Shown: positions 1 to 10,857, counted from the first letter of the stretch. The stretch: 64,000 nucleotides of DNA from Heliopora coerulea (GCA_030142905.1 JASJOG010000021.1:434001-498000); one strand, 5' to 3'. Translations and numbers: made by a program. Notes: generated by a model from the letters alone, not told the origin.

Positions 1-193
1 GCCAAGTTTCACGAGTTCGTTGTATCATTGCGATTTCCAGAATAATAAAAATTAACATAATTAACATAAGAACCTTGGTAAGGGTCAGACTTCGGAAAAA
101 AGCAACGGCGCAGTGCGCCATCGTCATGGCGAGAGATTAGCACTCGACCTTAAAAGAGATCAATCGACAATTAGTCGCAAACTCGCAATCAGA
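1..193. other. Unassigned flank
   Basis: This sequence lies outside the large inverted-repeat complex. I see no coding, RNA or repeat signal in it. The homology between the two arms starts at about 194. Confidence 0.5.
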
Positions 194-1322
194 CTATCTT
201 TAAAAGGGGGAACGGGGAACGGGGAATTGAGGAATCGGGAAATCGGGGAATCCAGGAACCGGGGAATCGGGGAGCCGGGGAATCTGGGAACCGGGGAATC
301 GGGGAGCCGGGGAATCTTGGAACCGGGGAATCAGCAAACCGGGCAATGGGAAAATCAGGAAATCGGGGACTAGGGGAATTGGGGAATCGGGGAATAGGCG
401 AATCGGGGAACCGGGGAACCAGGGGATCAGAAAATCGGGAAATCGGCGAATGGGGAACTGGGGAATCGGGGAATCGGGGAATCGAAGAATAGGTACCGTA
501 ACTATTTAGAAAAATCAAAACGATAGTAGGTCTACATCAACCTTGGCTTCAGACGGCTTCTGCACTTCTGACGAACCCTTATTACTGTTAACCTTCAAAG
601 GAAGCTTCGTTATTGTTTCAACTGCCAGTCTCACTAGGTCTTCCCACAATCGACAGTCTTTATACCGAACATCTTGTAAGAATTTAAGGAAGTATCGCAT
701 GTTCCAAGAGCTAGAAAGGCAAGAGTGGTGTAATGTAGCCAAAAGTCGAGGGTAGATGTCGACGTTCTAGGGTAAGAAGTCCAGGGCCGAGAGCAAAATG
801 TTGAGTGTATACAAATATCAAAGAAAGGCAGAATAACAGAACTTTATAATAAAAACTTAAAGATATAGAGATACGTGCTTTGGACGAACTAGGTATTCCC
901 GGGAAAAACTTGATAAGAACGCACAAATAGCCGTGTTTTCGCCCCGAGGCATGTCTGCTAGTTCATTTGGTCTGCGACACGTAAAAGGCCAAGTACCATT
1001 AAATATCATACATAAATAAGGCTGGGAAAAGACGTATGTGTCCCGTGAACTGTCATTAAAATGTCCTTATACTAGTTTTCTGTGAGTCAAATTTATTGAA
1101 TATGAAATGTCATTTCGGTGCCGCATCAACACCTTCCCTCGTATAAACAAATGTCTTCATCACGCCCGGCATGGAGAACAACACTATGGCTAGGTTTATA
1201 ATATCAGCGATAGAATCACCAGGCGGGAATCGTAAACGTGTAACAAATAGCAGAGCCCAGCATATAATACGAAGGATAGGCATTTTAAATAGAGAAGTGA
1301 CAAGTAAATTTCAGAATTGTTT
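194..1322 (+). repeat. Left inverted arm
   Basis: Reverse-complement copy of 3407-6409 minus its hAT insertion. Direct comparison shows long near-identical runs, for example around 545-740 against 6070-6285 and around 930-1170 against 3640-3870, with scattered substitutions and small indels. It contains a decayed copy of the 160-base MITE that is better preserved at 3450-3612. Short open frames in this arm are mirror images of those in the right arm and show no protein family. Confidence 0.8.
206..490 (+). repeat. G-rich 8-bp minisatellite
   Basis: Tandem array with unit close to GGGGAATC and variants such as ggggagcc, tgggaacc and ggggaacc. Runs of four G spaced by four bases recur many times, a spacing compatible with G-quadruplex folding on the plus strand. 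The corresponding array in the right arm (about 6343-6397) is only some 55 bases, so the array has expanded or contracted since the arms were duplicated. Open frames across it are repeat artefacts. Confidence 0.9.
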
Positions 1323-1330
1323 AATGGATC

Positions 1331-1364
1331 TAACGTTTCGTCGCAAAGCTGCAACATCTTCAAA
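1331..1364 (-). ncRNA. Hammerhead-like core, PLE-1 3' end
   Basis: On the minus strand, TTGAAGA is followed by a short stem (GTTGC pairing with GCGAC) and then GAAAC. This is the hammerhead ribozyme layout CUGANGA-stem II-GAAA with the first core base changed from C to T and an extra base before the stem. It sits downstream of the PLE-1 GIY-YIG remnant, where Penelope-like elements carry such motifs. Probably inactive. Confidence 0.4.
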
Positions 1365-1570
1365 GATAAATAACAAACACAGTGACGCCAATTATATAGT
1401 GACAGGCAAATGCTAACAGATGCGATAACCAATAGAATAAAGGAATAAAGATAAATATTACACTAACTAACGGTAGGTCGACAGACCGTAAAAAGTTAGA
1501 GTAAAAGCAATAAAGATGAATCAAAACAAAGAAAGAGGAGCTGAGCCCGTGTTGGCATTTAAAGAAGGCT

Positions 1571-3414
1571 TTAGTTTGGAGATAAGTAAACTTTCCCGTA
1601 AAAGTAACAAGAGCTGATGATTATTCTAAAACCATCAAATGAGATGGGGTGTCCAGTGTCAGCGTGGTGTGAGAGAATGGCCGTAGGAGAAGGACATTTC
1701 CGTTTCTTTCCACCAAGGGCCGAGATTCCTAAATGGTCTGAGACTCTCGTGTGGAGGAGCCGGGATGTTTCTCCGACATACAAGGCTCCGCAGCCTTGAC
1801 ACGTGAATTTATAAACAACATGCGATCTCAGACGTGTGGGAATCCGGTCCTTAAAAGAAAAGAAATTTGAAAGCCATACAGTGGGACGAGGGACAAAGCA
1901 AATTGTGATATGGGGAAAGGCAGATGAAAAGAGTTTTCTTAATTGAGTTTGGATCTGTAAAAAGTGTAAGCCAGTAAACGGTAAAAATAAATGAGACGTT
2001 TAGGAACGGTAAAAAGTTTAGGTAAAGGTGAAGAAACTTTGTGAAGAAACGAATTAAAGCAGCTGTCGATAAGTCTTGCAGGAAATGCATTAGAGATGAA
2101 AATACCTTTAAGATTCTCAAGTTCACAAAGAAAAGTAGGATATGTAGAGCAAATGCGAAAACAACGGTTAAGAAGAGAGTATATTAAGCCTTTTTTGTAG
2201 GTGAATGGAATAAAAGAATCAAAATTAGTCAGAAGACCAGTAAATATAGGTTTACGGTAGACAGAAGTTAGGAAAGCGCCAATAGAATGGTTAATAAGAA
2301 TATCAAGAAAATGAATAGAGTCATTATTCTCGTATTCAGAAGTAAAATTGATATTATGATGCTGTGGATTAAGGTAATTTAGAAATGGCAGAACGTGATC
2401 GGGAGAACGAAACAAGACAAAACAATCATCAACGTAACGACGATAATATAAAGGTTTAAAATCGGAAGGACAATTATTTAACCAGGTTGATTCGTGACTG
2501 CAAAGAAAAATATTGGCGAACAAGGGACTTAAAGGCGAGCCCATAGCCACACCATCAGATTCAATTTGGTCATACACAGAGCCATCAAAAAGGAAATGAC
2601 AGTTCTTAACTGCTAAATTAAGAAGTTTACGAAAGTCAGGAATAGAAAAGCTTTGAAAGTGAGTACTAGTATTAAAGAGTCATGGCTAATACACCTTTTT
2701 CAGTTCATTACCAGAAAATATACTATCATTAACGCCAATCTCAAATTCGTTAACGCAAAAATACATTTATTTTATTCAATCGACATTCATTAGCATAGAT
2801 CCGCAACCATTTGCATCAAAGGGCATTTTATAGCGCCAACAGACGACCATTAACAACACTGTAATATACATTAGGGATGATAACATTTCAACTAGGCAAA
2901 ATATTTCTCTTGCGTAATTGAAATTTTATTATCCCCAATGTATAGTAGAATGATGTTAATGGTCGTCTGTTGCCGTTATGCAATGCCCTTTGATGCAAAT
3001 GGTTGCGTATTACGCTAATGAATGTCGATGGAATAAAATGAATTTATTTTTGCGTTAATGAGTTCGAGTTTGACGTTAATGAAAGTATTTTTTCTGGTAA
3101 TGAACAGCAAAAGGTGCAATGTCAATGGTTTCATCTAAGGAAATGTTAGTAAAGAGAGAAGTTATATCAAAGTTAGCCATAGATACATTGTCTATGTTTA
3201 AATCTAAAGAATGTAGTTCTTGGAAAAAAGAAAATGAATCATTGATGGAGTACTGGTTGGTGGAAAAGGGATGAAGAAGGGAAACTAAGTAGTTAGCGAT
3301 ATTATAAGAGTGTGAGTTAATGGAGGAGGGTATAGGTCTAAGTGGAATGTTAGCTTGTGCACCTTCGGAAGTCCATACAAGATACCCGGACGAGATCCAG
3401 TTGGTCGTAAACAA
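1571..3414 (-). pseudogene. PLE-1: Penelope-like RT plus GIY-YIG relic
   Basis: Three minus-strand pieces read in order. At 3414-3100 is the reverse-transcriptase start: a YGLPKVHK motif is visible in one frame near 3390, then a frame change leads to PLRPIPSSINSHSYN and MANFDITSLFTNI, matching the first RT motifs of Penelope elements. At 2640-1939 is the RT core with GVAMGSPLSPLFANI and the catalytic YVDD box. At 1783-1571 is a GIY-YIG endonuclease start, YVGETSRLLHTRVSDHLG. The RT is split by a foldback MITE (2692-3117), has at least one frameshift near its start and stops between RT and endonuclease, so it is dead. The 5' part upstream of YGLPKVHK is missing or replaced by the arm. The family is sure; the clade is not. 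Confidence 0.85.
2692..3117. mobile_element. Foldback MITE in PLE-1 RT
   Basis: Two arms of about 190-210 bases, 2692-2905 and 2930-3117, are inverted copies with a centre of some 25 bases. Matching landmarks include ttcattaccag against ctggtaatgaa, gcaaccatttgcatcaaagg against cctttgatgcaaatggttgc, and cagacgaccattaac against gttaatggtcgtctg. It carries no protein. It interrupts the RT frame of PLE-1 and is therefore younger than that copy. Confidence 0.85.
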
Positions 3415-3449
3415 TTTTGAAATTTACTTGTCACTTCTCTATTTAAAAT

Positions 3450-3612
3450 GGCTAGGTTTACATTAGAACAAATTTCTCAACGTTCGTAGGCAATCTAGAG
3501 ACTTTTTCTGCGGATTGAAACGGTCGTTTACACTCACGTAACGAATTCAGTATAGAAAGTCTTCGGATTGCCCAGGAATCCGGAGACATTTGGTCTAATA
3601 TAAACAGGGCCA
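3450..3612. mobile_element. Small TIR MITE inside the arm
   Basis: Starts ggctaggtttacattagaac and ends, on the other strand, tggccctgtttatattagac, giving imperfect terminal inverted repeats of about 25 bases around a 160-base element. A diverged copy occupies the matching place in the left arm (about 1188-1290), so the insertion preceded duplication of the arms. No coding capacity. Confidence 0.5.
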
Positions 3613-3928
3613 TAGTGTTGTTCTCCATTCCCCCGCGTGATGGAGATATTCGATACGTGCACGTATCGAGTTATGCATAAAGTGTTCACGCGGCACCGAA
3701 ATGGCATTTCATGTTCGGCAAGTTTGACCCACAGAAAACCGGCCTAAAGGACACTTTAATGGGGCCACATACGTCTTTTCTCAGTCTTATTTGTGTATGA
3801 TGTTCATCGCTACTTGCCCTTTTACGTGTCGCAGACCAAATGAACTAGCAGACATGCCTCGGGGCGAAAACACTGCTATTTGTGCGTTCTTATCAAGTTT
3901 TTACCGGGAATACCTAGTTCGCCCAGAG

Positions 3929-5930
3929 CAGTGGCGGATTTAGGGGTATTCACATGAAGCACGCGAACAACTTAGATTTCACCAAATTTACACCGACTAT
4001 TTTATTGTGCCTTGCGTGATTCGGTCATTGCTTGATGCTATTTCCTTCGAGATATCACGGGAATGGATCCCGTTTTTATTCCACATTCCAGAACCCTTTT
4101 CCAGTTTTTATGACGACTAAATGAGCCTTCTGTTTTGATTTGCACAACAGCGGGGACCACCAGTAAGGCCATGAGCTGTGCACCACTTGAAGCACAATCT
4201 GGGCATTTGATTGGTGCAGAGAATCTGTGATCTTTACGATCGCTTATTGGCTGAAAAAATCAAATTTACACATTCCCATTGGTTTAAATTTGTGCATGTA
4301 GTGCACGGCAGCTTGTGCTACATGTGAAATATGATTGGTTCATTGGTTGAAGCAGCGAAGCACTTGCGATCAGCCACGAAATTCTGCTCTCGTGTGATAC
4401 GGCAAGCTCCAATTTTGCAAATCTTCTGTATTGAAATCTGGAATTAATAGGATTCAGAATGTATTCCTATGAATCTGTTCAGTCTTTGCTGAAGTCTAAC
4501 GACTTATCAATGATTAAACGCGCGTATAGCGATTTATTTGAACGAATAGACGTTTCAAAGTCTAAGTCAACCGACGAACTCCTCGCAGCCATGTTCAGTG
4601 AGGATCATGGTCTGGCTAGAAATGTTGGGGCTGAATTCTTTGTTCCAGTGGCATCTCGTCAACAAAAGAAATGTTTTGCGATTAGGTAAGTTGTGCTTCA
4701 ATTTTCAATGACTGTCTTAGGTCACTTGGTAAAATATCTTGCTTTCTAAATTTCATCAGCACGTTGCGAAGCATTACAGCATGCCGCTGGTGGAATTAGC
4801 ATAAATGTGCATTACACAATCGCATTGGAATTTCCCATTAAAAATCAAAAGGGTGGCAATATGATGGGCATTAAGAACCAAAATTAAACTCTGTTAATAT
4901 TATATCAGTATTATGACTAGATTTATGTTGACACTCTGATTTTCCTTTTGTTGAATTGTATATTTGCTGTCCTTTTAATAGATCTGAAGCATCGGGCAAC
5001 TGTTTGTACAGTTCTGCATCTTTGGTAATGGCAGGTGACGACAGCATGATCCAACTTTTAAGGATTTTAACCTCTCTCGAGCTTTTCTTGAATGCTGGTT
5101 ATTATTGTGAACATCCTTGTTTTGTCTCTGCAGCTTCTGAGCACTGTGAGTACTCTCTTGCTAATATTTTGCCTTTGTCAATGTCATTTAAAGCTTTTGA
5201 TTCTGGCTTTACTAAGGAATCTTTAGTAAAATATCAAGCTATTTTGAATTGTTCTGATAAACAGTGGTCATCATTTTTGTGTATTCTTGGTCTGTCTTCT
5301 ATTTTATGCAGATGCATAATTACTTATTATCCTGGCTTTGGAGAAGAGAGGTATAAATCTTTATTCAATAGATGTGTTCAGCCACGCCAATTAAACAGGT
5401 TTAATGATCCACTTCATATTTTATTTTGTCATGAAGGTCTTGTAAAAGCTGGAGAGATTTTTCAGCCGAATCACTTTGTTCCTATTCTATTTTGTTCTCA
5501 TCAGCCAATTAAGAGAAAGTCAGCTGCAACTAATGAACCATCCTCTACTTCAAAGAAACCTAAGCAACTGGCTATTATGCCAAAAAGTAACAATCAACCT
5601 AAACCAAATATATTGAATTTTTTCCATCCAACTGGAAAACCCCTTGTAACTTTAGATACTGCTGTTAAAGCCCCTAATAAAATTTTTTCATCTTCTCAGC
5701 AACTAACCACTCTTTCTTTATCTTCTAATAATGCTGAGCCTAAATTGCAACAAGCAACTGATGCAGTCAAGCTACCCATGACCTCAAGTACAACATTGCC
5801 ATTGTTAAAGTCTGCAACTAACATGCAACGTGTTAGTCCTTCTCGAAAACCACTGCAGCAATGCACTTTACTGGAAAAATTGCTCGGAAAGTTTGTGAAT
5901 AATGTTTGAAAAATCCTAGATGCGGCTCTG
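3929..5930 (+). mobile_element. hAT-like element carrying an OTU-like gene
   Basis: The left end CAGTGGCGGATTTAGG and right end cctagatgcggctctg form imperfect terminal inverted repeats (12 of 16 positions) of the CAGTGGCG type common in hAT elements. The target in the uninterrupted left arm is preserved, and GCCCAGAG precedes the left end while gccccagag follows the right end. That fits the 8-bp target duplication of hAT with one extra C. No hAT transposase (BED finger, DDE or dimerisation region) is visible, so the element looks non-autonomous; its only gene is the OTU-like one. Confidence 0.65.
4459..5909 (+). CDS. OTU-like cysteine protease, two exons
   Basis: Exon 1 is 4459-4685 and exon 2 is 4982-5909. 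They join across a GT-AG intron (gtaagt donor, tttaatag acceptor) in one frame of about 384 residues. Residues 1-75 are helical and unassigned. The exon junction leads straight into SGNCLYSSASLVMAGD, an OTU nucleophile-cysteine motif, then a leucine-rich segment (LLRILTSLELFLNAGYY) typical of vertnin-type OTU proteins. About 150 residues later NHFVPILF supplies the catalytic-histidine motif. The C-terminal 130 residues are Ser/Thr/Lys-rich and low complexity, with a KRKSA/KKPK basic patch that could be a nuclear signal and an ILNFF motif resembling part of a PCNA-interacting peptide (speculative). OTU proteins usually cleave ubiquitin chains; activity here is unproven. No frameshift or stop is seen. 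It lies wholly between hAT-type ends. Confidence 0.75.
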
Positions 5931-6409
5931 GGCCCCAGAGCACGTATCTCTATATCTTTAAGTTTTTATTATAAAGTTCTGTTATTCTGCCTTTCTTCGA
6001 TATTTGTATACACTCAACATTTTACTCTCGGCCCTGGACTTCTTACCCTAGAACGTCGACATCTACCCTCGACTTTTGGCTACATTACACCACTCTTGCC
6101 TTTCTAGCTCTTGGAACATGCGATACTTCCTTAAATTCTTACAAGATGTTCGGTATAAAGACTGTCGATCGTGGGAAGACCTAGTGAGACTGGCAGTTGA
6201 AACAATAACGAAGCTTCCTTTGAAGGTTAACAGTAATAAGGGTTCGTCAGAAGTGCAGAAGCCGTCTGAAGCCAAAGTTGATATAGACCTTCGCATGTAA
6301 CTCCTTTCTTACTATTGTTCTGATTTTTGTAAATAGAAACCTATTCCTCGATTCCCCGACTCTCCGATTTCTCGATTCTCAGATTCCCCGTTCCTCCTTT
6401 TAAAGATAG

Positions 6410-6908
6410 CCGTCGTAATCAAGGGTTCTCCATTGACTTCCTTTTTCTTACGTCACATGTACTCCTTATTTGGCACAAAGGCCAGAGGAAAGACTGGAAG
6501 AAGTGGCAAACTACTTGGAAACTAATTCGGTGAATTTCAACCACTGATAATATTTAGGGATTCAAATACCTGGAGGATTTTTTGAAATAAATCTTAGGCA
6601 AGGGTCGTGTTAAGAATATAGATATCCAATGAAGATAGATAAAATCCTTAATAATACGCACCATGAATTCAGTAGGTGAGATCATTAGTAATATTCATCT
6701 ACTAGGATAGATATTAGGGTAGTATAAGTAAGACTATCGTGCCCTGAGCGTATGTATCTGGCAGTCTTTTCTTGTTTCTTTCTGATGACAAACCAATTCA
6801 AAACGCAAGGCTACTGGTCTTATCCTCTACATGTTACTGTAGGTGCAAGAATATTGCTGACATATGCAGAGAGTTGATGAATTTACTAGGGACAGGTCAA
6901 CTGCTACC
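6410..6908. other. Unassigned spacer
   Basis: AT-rich sequence between the inverted-arm complex and the next hAT-type MITE. Nothing recognisable. Confidence 0.4.
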
Positions 6909-7381
6909 CAGTGGCGTACCCAAGGTATGGGAGGTATGGCACGTGCCCTGGGCGCCACTTGAAGGGGGCGCCACTTAGCAGTTTCTACAAGCCATCCTCA
7001 AATAGATTTGTGGATGATTTCTTTGCCACTTTTTAAAAATCCGTCAGTTCCAGTGTCGTATGGATTGGGGCGGGTGCTTGGGGGCGCAGCGCCCCTGGCG
7101 GCACTTCCATTGGGGTGGCAATTTTGCTCTTATTTAAATGAGGGGAAAAAAAAATCTTCCAAAATACGAACTGCCGTATTTAATCGAATAAACGCTGCAG
7201 CGCTTATTAAATTTTACGACTTTTTCATGCTGCCCTTATTCGAGAGTGGTGTTTATTATTAAAACTGAGGTCAAAAGGGCGTAGAATGGAATCTTCGGAT
7301 TTTTTATCAATTGTTGTACTGGGGAAGGGGCAGCAATTTTTGCTGGTGCCCCGGGCGACATTTTAGCACTGTACGCCACTG
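6909..7381. mobile_element. hAT-type MITE
   Basis: Starts CAGTGGCGTACCCAAGG and ends gtacgccactg, an inverted match of 11 terminal bases. The inner flanks are G/C-rich (gccctgggcgccactt on the left, gtgccccgggcgacatt on the right). About 470 bases with no transposase. I could not find a clean 8-bp target duplication. Confidence 0.65.
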
Positions 7382-7382
7382 A

Positions 7383-8060
7383 CCGCCACAAGTAGGCTGT
7401 AGGTACGATAAAAACTGAGATTGGCAGATCTGGTACTGAAGATCAGTAGAACTCCACTGAGAGCTCTGAAGTGAATGGTAACAGAATGTCCAACGAAGGG
7501 AGGAGAGACTATTGGTGACATCGACTGAGGGAAGCTAAGACTACAAGAAGTGTAGGTAATAAAGTGTAGGTAAGACTGCATGTCACATGTTATAAAAGTT
7601 AGGCAAGAATTCTGGAGATATTGAGTCAATGTAAGAAATGAAAACACTGACAAGAGAACTGATGACGTCCACTAACAGTGGCCAAGACTAGGTGTGTGTG
7701 AAAGACTACCCATACAGCTAGTTGAACCCATTGATTGGGGTAAGGCTATAGGAAACATTTCCTAACAATGCGCGAGGCTGCTGATGACATCTGAAGATCG
7801 GTATTACATTTCTGCTTGAGGTAAAACATAGTAACATTCACTGGGCTAGATAAGGATACTGATGATATCCACTTTGGATCAGTGTGACAAATAGGGACAC
7901 TTTGAGATAAGTAAGATTGCCGGGACCACTCACTGAGGGTAACTTAAATCCCCTTATTATAAGACTGCTCTTGAAATTCTGTTGACACTGAGGGCATTAA
8001 GACTGCTATGGACATCAATTGAGCATAGGTAAGGCTAAATGCGACATCCGCGGTGGATAG
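7383..8060 (+). repeat. Decayed tandem array
   Basis: A motif close to GATGACATCCACTGAGGG followed by taggtaagactgc recurs in degraded form, for example near 7516, 7657, 7778, 7860, 7940, 7980 and 8010. The spacing is irregular, roughly 70-130 bases. I read it as an old minisatellite. No protein signal. Confidence 0.4.
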
Positions 8061-10380
8061 TTGTGAGAAGGAAAAAATAAATTATTAAGTTATCTACCGT
8101 GTGTAAGTGAATAAGAACAAACAACGAATATCTCGCTGCTCTTATGGAGCTAAAACAAGAACCAAGTTTGTGTTTTTATCGTTCTCTCTAGAATTTAAGA
8201 ACCCGTTACTCGTTTGATTCTTTAATTAAATGGTAAGGCATTATTAATCCTAAGAATAAAAGGTAAAATAATAGCAGCAAGCAATGGTGTATCGGTATTC
8301 GGTATATAATCTAGAACATTCCACGGAAGCCGAAACGTATGTCTCTGAAATTTCCATATTTAAATGTTTTGTGCCCGCAGTTGGAGAGTTTTGAAACTAA
8401 ACATAGGTATTTAAAATGTATGTAAAAGAGTGTTCAACATCAAGGTGAAAAAGGCTGAAAAATATTTCGACTAATCAAGATGGGATTAATATACGTTAGG
8501 TAAAAAAAGGATTACTGATAAAACATTCAGGAATGCAAAATAACAGCAACCATTATTAAAATATTGAAAGAAGATCAATCATGCATAAATTGGTTTTGAA
8601 AGTGTTTTGATAATATTTCAGATATCAACCTCTATACTGGGATATAGGGACATAGACTAACCTACAGGTAAATCGTCAAGATATTCTTTCATTAAAAATC
8701 TCGTTATAGAGTTTTGGATGTTGAGTTTTTGAACGGAAGGTCAAGCATATAACACTGATAAATTGATGAAAATAGACCGATGGGGGGTTGTAAACCAAGT
8801 GGATAACCAACAGCGTGTAGGTAATACATCGTTTCTGCCGGAGCACGGTAGAAAACCATTGTAGTAATCTTTTTTTCTCTGGGTAAAAGAAGAACAAAGG
8901 ATATGTGTACGGGAGAAATGGTCTTTAATGGGACAAAATGATAAGCAGCGAAATCTCGGTTGTGCGTACCTTAGTAAGATTGTGTGTGAGCTGAAAGAGC
9001 ATCACCATAGATTACTAAACTTCTATACTGACTTTGATGGTGGAAAGTTAACTTTAAGACAATAAATCCCAAAATGGCCTTCTAGAATCTAAATCTGGTT
9101 AATGAGAAATGATTTAAAGACTAACTGATGAAGAACTTTACTTATATTCACGGTTACAGTTTGAAAGTTCTACCAGGGTGAAGTCATAATATTAGTTAAA
9201 GGTTCCATCTTGTCATAAAAACCAAAACGATTAAAATTTACACTAATTTTTCCCGCAAAAAGTCTTTCTCTCGTGGATGCAAAAGTACAAATGATAAGAA
9301 ATGATGTAGTTCAGTTAATGAAGTCTGACGAGTATTGAACTACATTTTATTATATTAAAAATTGAACCCATTTAGCAGGTCAACTGATCAAACAACTCAC
9401 GTCCAGCTGATGTGATGTTTTAATTATTTAAACAGCTCCGAGATTTCAACAAATGAAATTAATTCTTATTCCTAAACCCCACAGAACTGAGACTTATTTC
9501 AACAGACGAATTTAGGCTACTCATCTTTGTTATTCAATCTCTAGCTTACCCATCAGACTTTTAACTGACTCTGTTATTGAACTCACTGCTAGCGGATTTA
9601 AAAGATGTTTCCTGCACTGAGCAAAGTTATGACAAAACTACTACTACTGCTAGACATAAACTCTCTGGACTTGCTGAAGTATGTGTATAGGCCGGTTGAA
9701 TGAATTCCACAGACAACGACTGATTAGATCAATACAAATATTACAAGCTTCCTGGCTTACCTGAGATCTTCAAATGTAACTGAATTAGGTATTGATACCA
9801 ATCGTACAATATTCAGCCAGAACTGAATGGTTAACATACAAACGAGTAAAATGCTTTGCATTTGCCCAGTATTTCTTAAATCGTGTCATAAAGATCAGAA
9901 GATTCCAGTGCAGATTAATTTCATCCTCCAACTTTAGCTTTCTGAAGGTGACATTGACTCAATTATTTATACTTGGTCGCTATTGTAATTCATTTATACC
10001 TCCTTTTCCTGTCAGATCGGTTCTTCGGTCAAGGTCAACTAATTCAGTATTATTGATTTTATTTGTTTCTTAAATGTTATATTTAATTTACCAAAATCTC
10101 GTGAAAAAGTGAGTTGACTGATATTTTTTGGTCAAATATTAAACGGAGTCGTGACCTGTTAAACGTTGGTCCGACATTCCACGAGAATGAACAAACGGCT
10201 CGATTTCTATATAAAAATCCTGATCTCTAAATATAGACACACATTTACATACAGCAAATGACTTTCCCTAATTACATCTCATTAATTATTTTGTTATGGA
10301 CATTCGCAATTGATTGGCTATTTTTTGTCACATGATTACACTACACATAAAAACCTCACTTAGTTTTGATTTCACTTTTA
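8061..10380. other. Unassigned AT-rich region
   Basis: Read on both strands. Only short open frames (70-93 codons) with no recognisable motif, and no clear TIRs or tandem repeats. Confidence 0.4.
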
Positions 10381-10390
10381 CATTTCACTC

Positions 10391-10417
10391 CGACGAAGGG
10401 CCTTCACTCGAAAGGTC
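10391..10417 (+). ncRNA. Degenerate hammerhead-like motif
   Basis: CGACGA, a weak stem (GGG/CTC) and GAAAGGTC follow the hammerhead order, but U4 of the core is C and stem II is poor. It is followed by a TA repeat, as at other PLE ends in this window. Probably a dead PLE terminus. Confidence 0.25.
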
Positions 10418-10435
10418 AGTTTCCCTCTCATATAT

Positions 10436-10461
10436 ACTGTATATATATATATATATATATG
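10436..10461. repeat. (TA)n microsatellite
   Basis: Uninterrupted TA dinucleotide run next to a hammerhead-like motif. Confidence 0.9.
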
Positions 10462-10558
10462 TATAAGTAAATTTCATCTTACTAAGTGTAGATGTTTGTA
10501 AGCTTGGATATATGTATGATGAAAAGTTTGTTCTCAAGTTTTTATCTTAGAAAATTTC

Positions 10559-10635
10559 TGAGTTCCCCAACGAGAATCGAACCCGTGTCTCCCGATTGCC
10601 GGTACGGTTGTTATACCACTAGACTATAGGGTCTC
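10559..10635 (-). tRNA. tRNA-like sequence, probably a pseudogene
   Basis: The minus strand shows an A-box-like tagtggtataacaac and a B-box-like GGTTCGATTC inside a fair T arm (acggg/ctcgt). The acceptor stem does not pair convincingly and the anticodon stem is weak, so I do not assign an anticodon. Best read as a decayed tRNA gene or the head of a tRNA-derived SINE. Confidence 0.4.
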
Positions 10636-10636
10636 A

Positions 10637-10640
<4 letters not shown>

Positions 10641-10677
<37 letters not shown>
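10641..10677. repeat. (TA)n microsatellite
   Basis: TA dinucleotide run forming the 3' boundary of PLE-2. Confidence 0.9.
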
Positions 10678-10679
<2 letters not shown>

Positions 10680-10833
10680 AATAAAGCAAAACCAAGCAAA
10701 ACGAAAAAGCCCTCAGCGGAAGGATCACCATGGATACCAATTCTGCTCTCTGAACGATATTATATTACGAATAAGATGAAGAGACATAGAAACTTCTCAC
10801 TGGTCCATAAAATTTTTTTTGTTAAAAAAAACA

Positions 10834-10857
10834 TTTCGGACATTCGTCCTTCATCAG
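10834..10857 (-). ncRNA. Hammerhead-like core at PLE-2 3' end
   Basis: The minus strand reads CTGATGA, then a GGAC/GTCC stem with loop gaat, then GAAA. The full conserved core is present, but the stem-II closing position is an A/C mismatch, and stems I and III are not evident in the A/T-rich flanks. This fits a PLE terminal ribozyme remnant. Confidence 0.45.

Larger units (their letters stand above)
194..6409. mobile_element. Nested composite element with long inverted arms (PLE-1 core)
   Basis: Left arm 194-1322 is the reverse complement of right arm 3407-6409 once a 2.0-kb hAT-like insertion (3929-5930) is removed. Both arms begin at the outer edge with ctatctttaaaag and share the G/C-rich minisatellite, a roughly 340-base conserved block, and a block ending in acaagtaaatttca. 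Between the arms lies a minus-strand Penelope-like reverse transcriptase and GIY-YIG relic, itself split by a foldback MITE. Penelope-like elements are known to carry terminal repeats in direct or inverted orientation, so the arms may be its terminal repeats. They could equally belong to an unrelated foldback element into which PLE-1 jumped. I infer the order as arms and PLE first, then the MITE and the hAT insertion. Confidence 0.7.
3407..6409 (-). repeat. Right inverted arm (interrupted)
   Basis: Reverse-complement partner of 194-1322. Segment 3407-3928 pairs with the inner left arm and 5931-6409 with the outer left arm. The join falls where the left arm reads without interruption (gtgctttggacgaac in left-arm orientation), which shows that the sequence in between is an insertion. 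The minisatellite in this arm is short. Confidence 0.8.

Noticed and set aside
189..518. 109-codon minus-strand open frame rich in Pro/Arg/Phe/Ser
   Set aside because: Translation of the 8-bp minisatellite; all frames are open for that reason.
1171..1416. 81-codon plus-strand frame as a gene
   Set aside because: Lies across an inverted-arm MITE and the PLE-1 terminus; no family signal.
10559..10635. Functional tRNA gene
   Set aside because: Box B is good but acceptor and anticodon stems do not pair; kept only as a tRNA-like relic.
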